From: JBGPBY01 sp041481485
Lineage (GTDB): Bacteria > Acidobacteriota > Terriglobia > 20CM-2-55-15
Reading direction: 5' to 3'
DNA: 15,050 nt
Assembly (NCBI GenBank): GCA_041481485.1
Contig: JBGPBY010000132.1
Location: 1-15,050, forward strand
Within the stretch, counting starts at the first letter, position 1. Each line of letters opens with the position of its first letter. The notes below the pieces were generated by a model. It saw only the letters and a program-made list of their open reading frames with translations. It was not told the DNA's origin and did not search any database. The position numbers and the translations under genes were made by a program. Shown here in pieces: positions 14,170 through 15,050 of the stretch.

Positions 14170-15050
14170 TTATTTTGCGGCTTCTTCGGATCCCGTCGAT
14201 CCGCGTGGGCCCAGATACGTGTATTCGTGAAATGCTTTGCTGTATTGGTCCAGGAGCTGGACTCCGATCTTGGGCCGGATGAGTCCTTCCTTGACCTTTT
14301 GTTGTATGAGCTGTTCCATTCGCCGCTGCAGGTCGTTCGGGAAATACTGAACGACTGCAAGGATTTCCTGGACGGTGGTTCCCTTGATTACCTTCTCGAC
14401 GAAATAATTGTCCGGTTCATCCGCGTCCGCGTAGACATGAACTTCGGTGACGCGTCCAAAAAGGTTATGGATGTCACCGAGGATGTCCTGATACGCGCCC
14501 ATCAGGAAAAAGCCAAGATAATACGATTCACCTTCGTTCAGCCGGTGGAGCTCGAGAGCGTTCTTCGTTCCGGTCGATGAGACAAACCGGTCCACCTTGC
14601 CGTCAGAATCGCAGGTCAAATCGACAAGAGTGGCGAGCCGTGTCGGCTGCTCATCCAGTCTCTGAATCGGCATGATGGGAAACACCTGGCCGATCGCCCA
14701 ATAGTCGAGAATGGATTGAAACACGGAAAAGTCACACAGATACTGATCGTTCAGTTGTTCCTGCATCGCCAGAAGATCTTTGGGAAGCGACTCGCGGTTT
14801 CTCCGTTGCACCATGCGGTTGATCGCAACACAAGTTGCCCAATAAAACTTCTCTGCCCATGCTTTCTGTTCAAGTGTGAGATATCCCAGTTCGAAGAGCA
14901 GACTGGCTTCCTGCCGCTTCTCCGCGACGTCATGAAACACTTCCAGCAGGAACGGGACGGACTTCCGCCGGGATGCACGGTCGGTAACCGAGCTATATAA
15001 CCGCGCAAGATCGTTCACCAGCTGATGATTCACCGCTTCAGGCACCGTCG
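14170..15050 (-). CDS. speA: Biosynthetic arginine decarboxylase, C-terminal part (5' end beyond window)
   Basis: PLP enzyme that converts arginine to agmatine, the first step of one putrescine/spermidine route. Only the last 293 or so codons are here; SpeA proteins are usually about 630-660 aa, so the PLP-binding barrel lies past position 15050. The reading frame is open to the window edge, and the first in-frame start-like codon (GTG at 15045) is internal. Visible SpeA hallmarks are VDLTCDSDGKVDRF, carrying the active-site Cys-x-x-Asp region of fold-III decarboxylases, and YYLGFFLMGAYQDILGDIHN, the typical C-terminal block. The end is a Lys/Gln-rich helical tail. It reads into mdh. The gene is intact as far as can be seen. 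Confidence 0.92.
   Translation of the reverse strand, partial: TVPEAVNHQLVNDLARLYSSVTDRASRRKSVPFLLEVFHDVAEKRQEASLLFELGYLTLEQKAWAEKFYWATCVAINRMVQRRNRESLPKDLLAMQEQLNDQYLCDFSVFQSILDYWAIGQVFPIMPIQRLDEQPTRLATLVDLTCDSDGKVDRFVSSTGTKNALELHRLNEGESYYLGFFLMGAYQDILGDIHNLFGRVTEVHVYADADEPDNYFVEKVIKGTTVQEILAVVQYFPNDLQRRMEQLIQQKVKEGLIRPKIGVQLLDQYSKAFHEYTYLGPRGSTGSEEAAK

Noticed and set aside
14157..14360. Longer N terminus for malate dehydrogenase
   Set aside because: It would overlap speA coding sequence and add residues unlike any malate dehydrogenase; a good ribosome-binding site precedes the inner ATG.
15043..15045. GTG at 15045 as the start of a 291-aa protein
   Set aside because: The frame remains open to the window edge and the sequence is the C-terminal half of SpeA, so this codon is an internal valine.

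Overview
The window is a chromosomal stretch of a diderm, probably rod-shaped bacterium. Nearly every base belongs to a recognisable housekeeping gene. The gene order mreB-mreC-mreD-mrdA-rodA followed by an RNase E/G gene, an RNase E/G with a long disordered insertion inside its S1 domain, an LDH-like malate dehydrogenase, and families of small GC-rich palindromes between genes best suit an Acidobacteriota-type genome. This is an inference from gene content and order, and other deep-branching diderm phyla are not excluded. I see no phage, IS transposase, CRISPR array, tRNA or rRNA.

Layout, right to left because most genes are on the minus strand. At the right edge, the 3' part of speA (biosynthetic arginine decarboxylase, cut by the window end) runs into mdh (malate dehydrogenase). 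Converging on mdh is ppiD, the only plus-strand gene, which encodes a membrane-anchored parvulin-type foldase. The 174 bp between the mdh and ppiD ends hold a compact element made of hairpins. ppiD diverges from mreB across about 138 bp that appear to hold two back-to-back promoters. From mreB the minus strand carries mreB, mreC, mreD, mrdA (PBP2) and rodA with overlapping or nearly touching ends. A 272-bp gap with several possible hairpins follows, then the RNase E/G gene, lpd (dihydrolipoamide dehydrogenase), lipA (lipoyl synthase) and a DUF1287 protein. The first 140 bases hold a small cluster of REP-like palindromes.

Functionally, mreBCD, mrdA and rodA encode the elongasome, which inserts peptidoglycan along the cell cylinder. 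PpiD helps fold exported proteins at the periplasmic face of the inner membrane. The RNase E/G matures or degrades RNA. lpd and lipA serve the lipoate-dependent 2-oxoacid dehydrogenase complexes, whose other subunits are not in this window.

The least ordinary features are three. First, a roughly 160-bp element (13068-13227) has inverted ends that are the same hairpin with base-pair-preserving substitutions. Second, two GTAG-type REP sequences near the left edge differ from each other by a compensatory base-pair swap. Third, the RNase E/G S1 domain is interrupted by about 280 low-complexity residues, encoded partly by perfect DNA tandem repeats. I found no gene cluster that looks like an undescribed defence or biosynthetic system.
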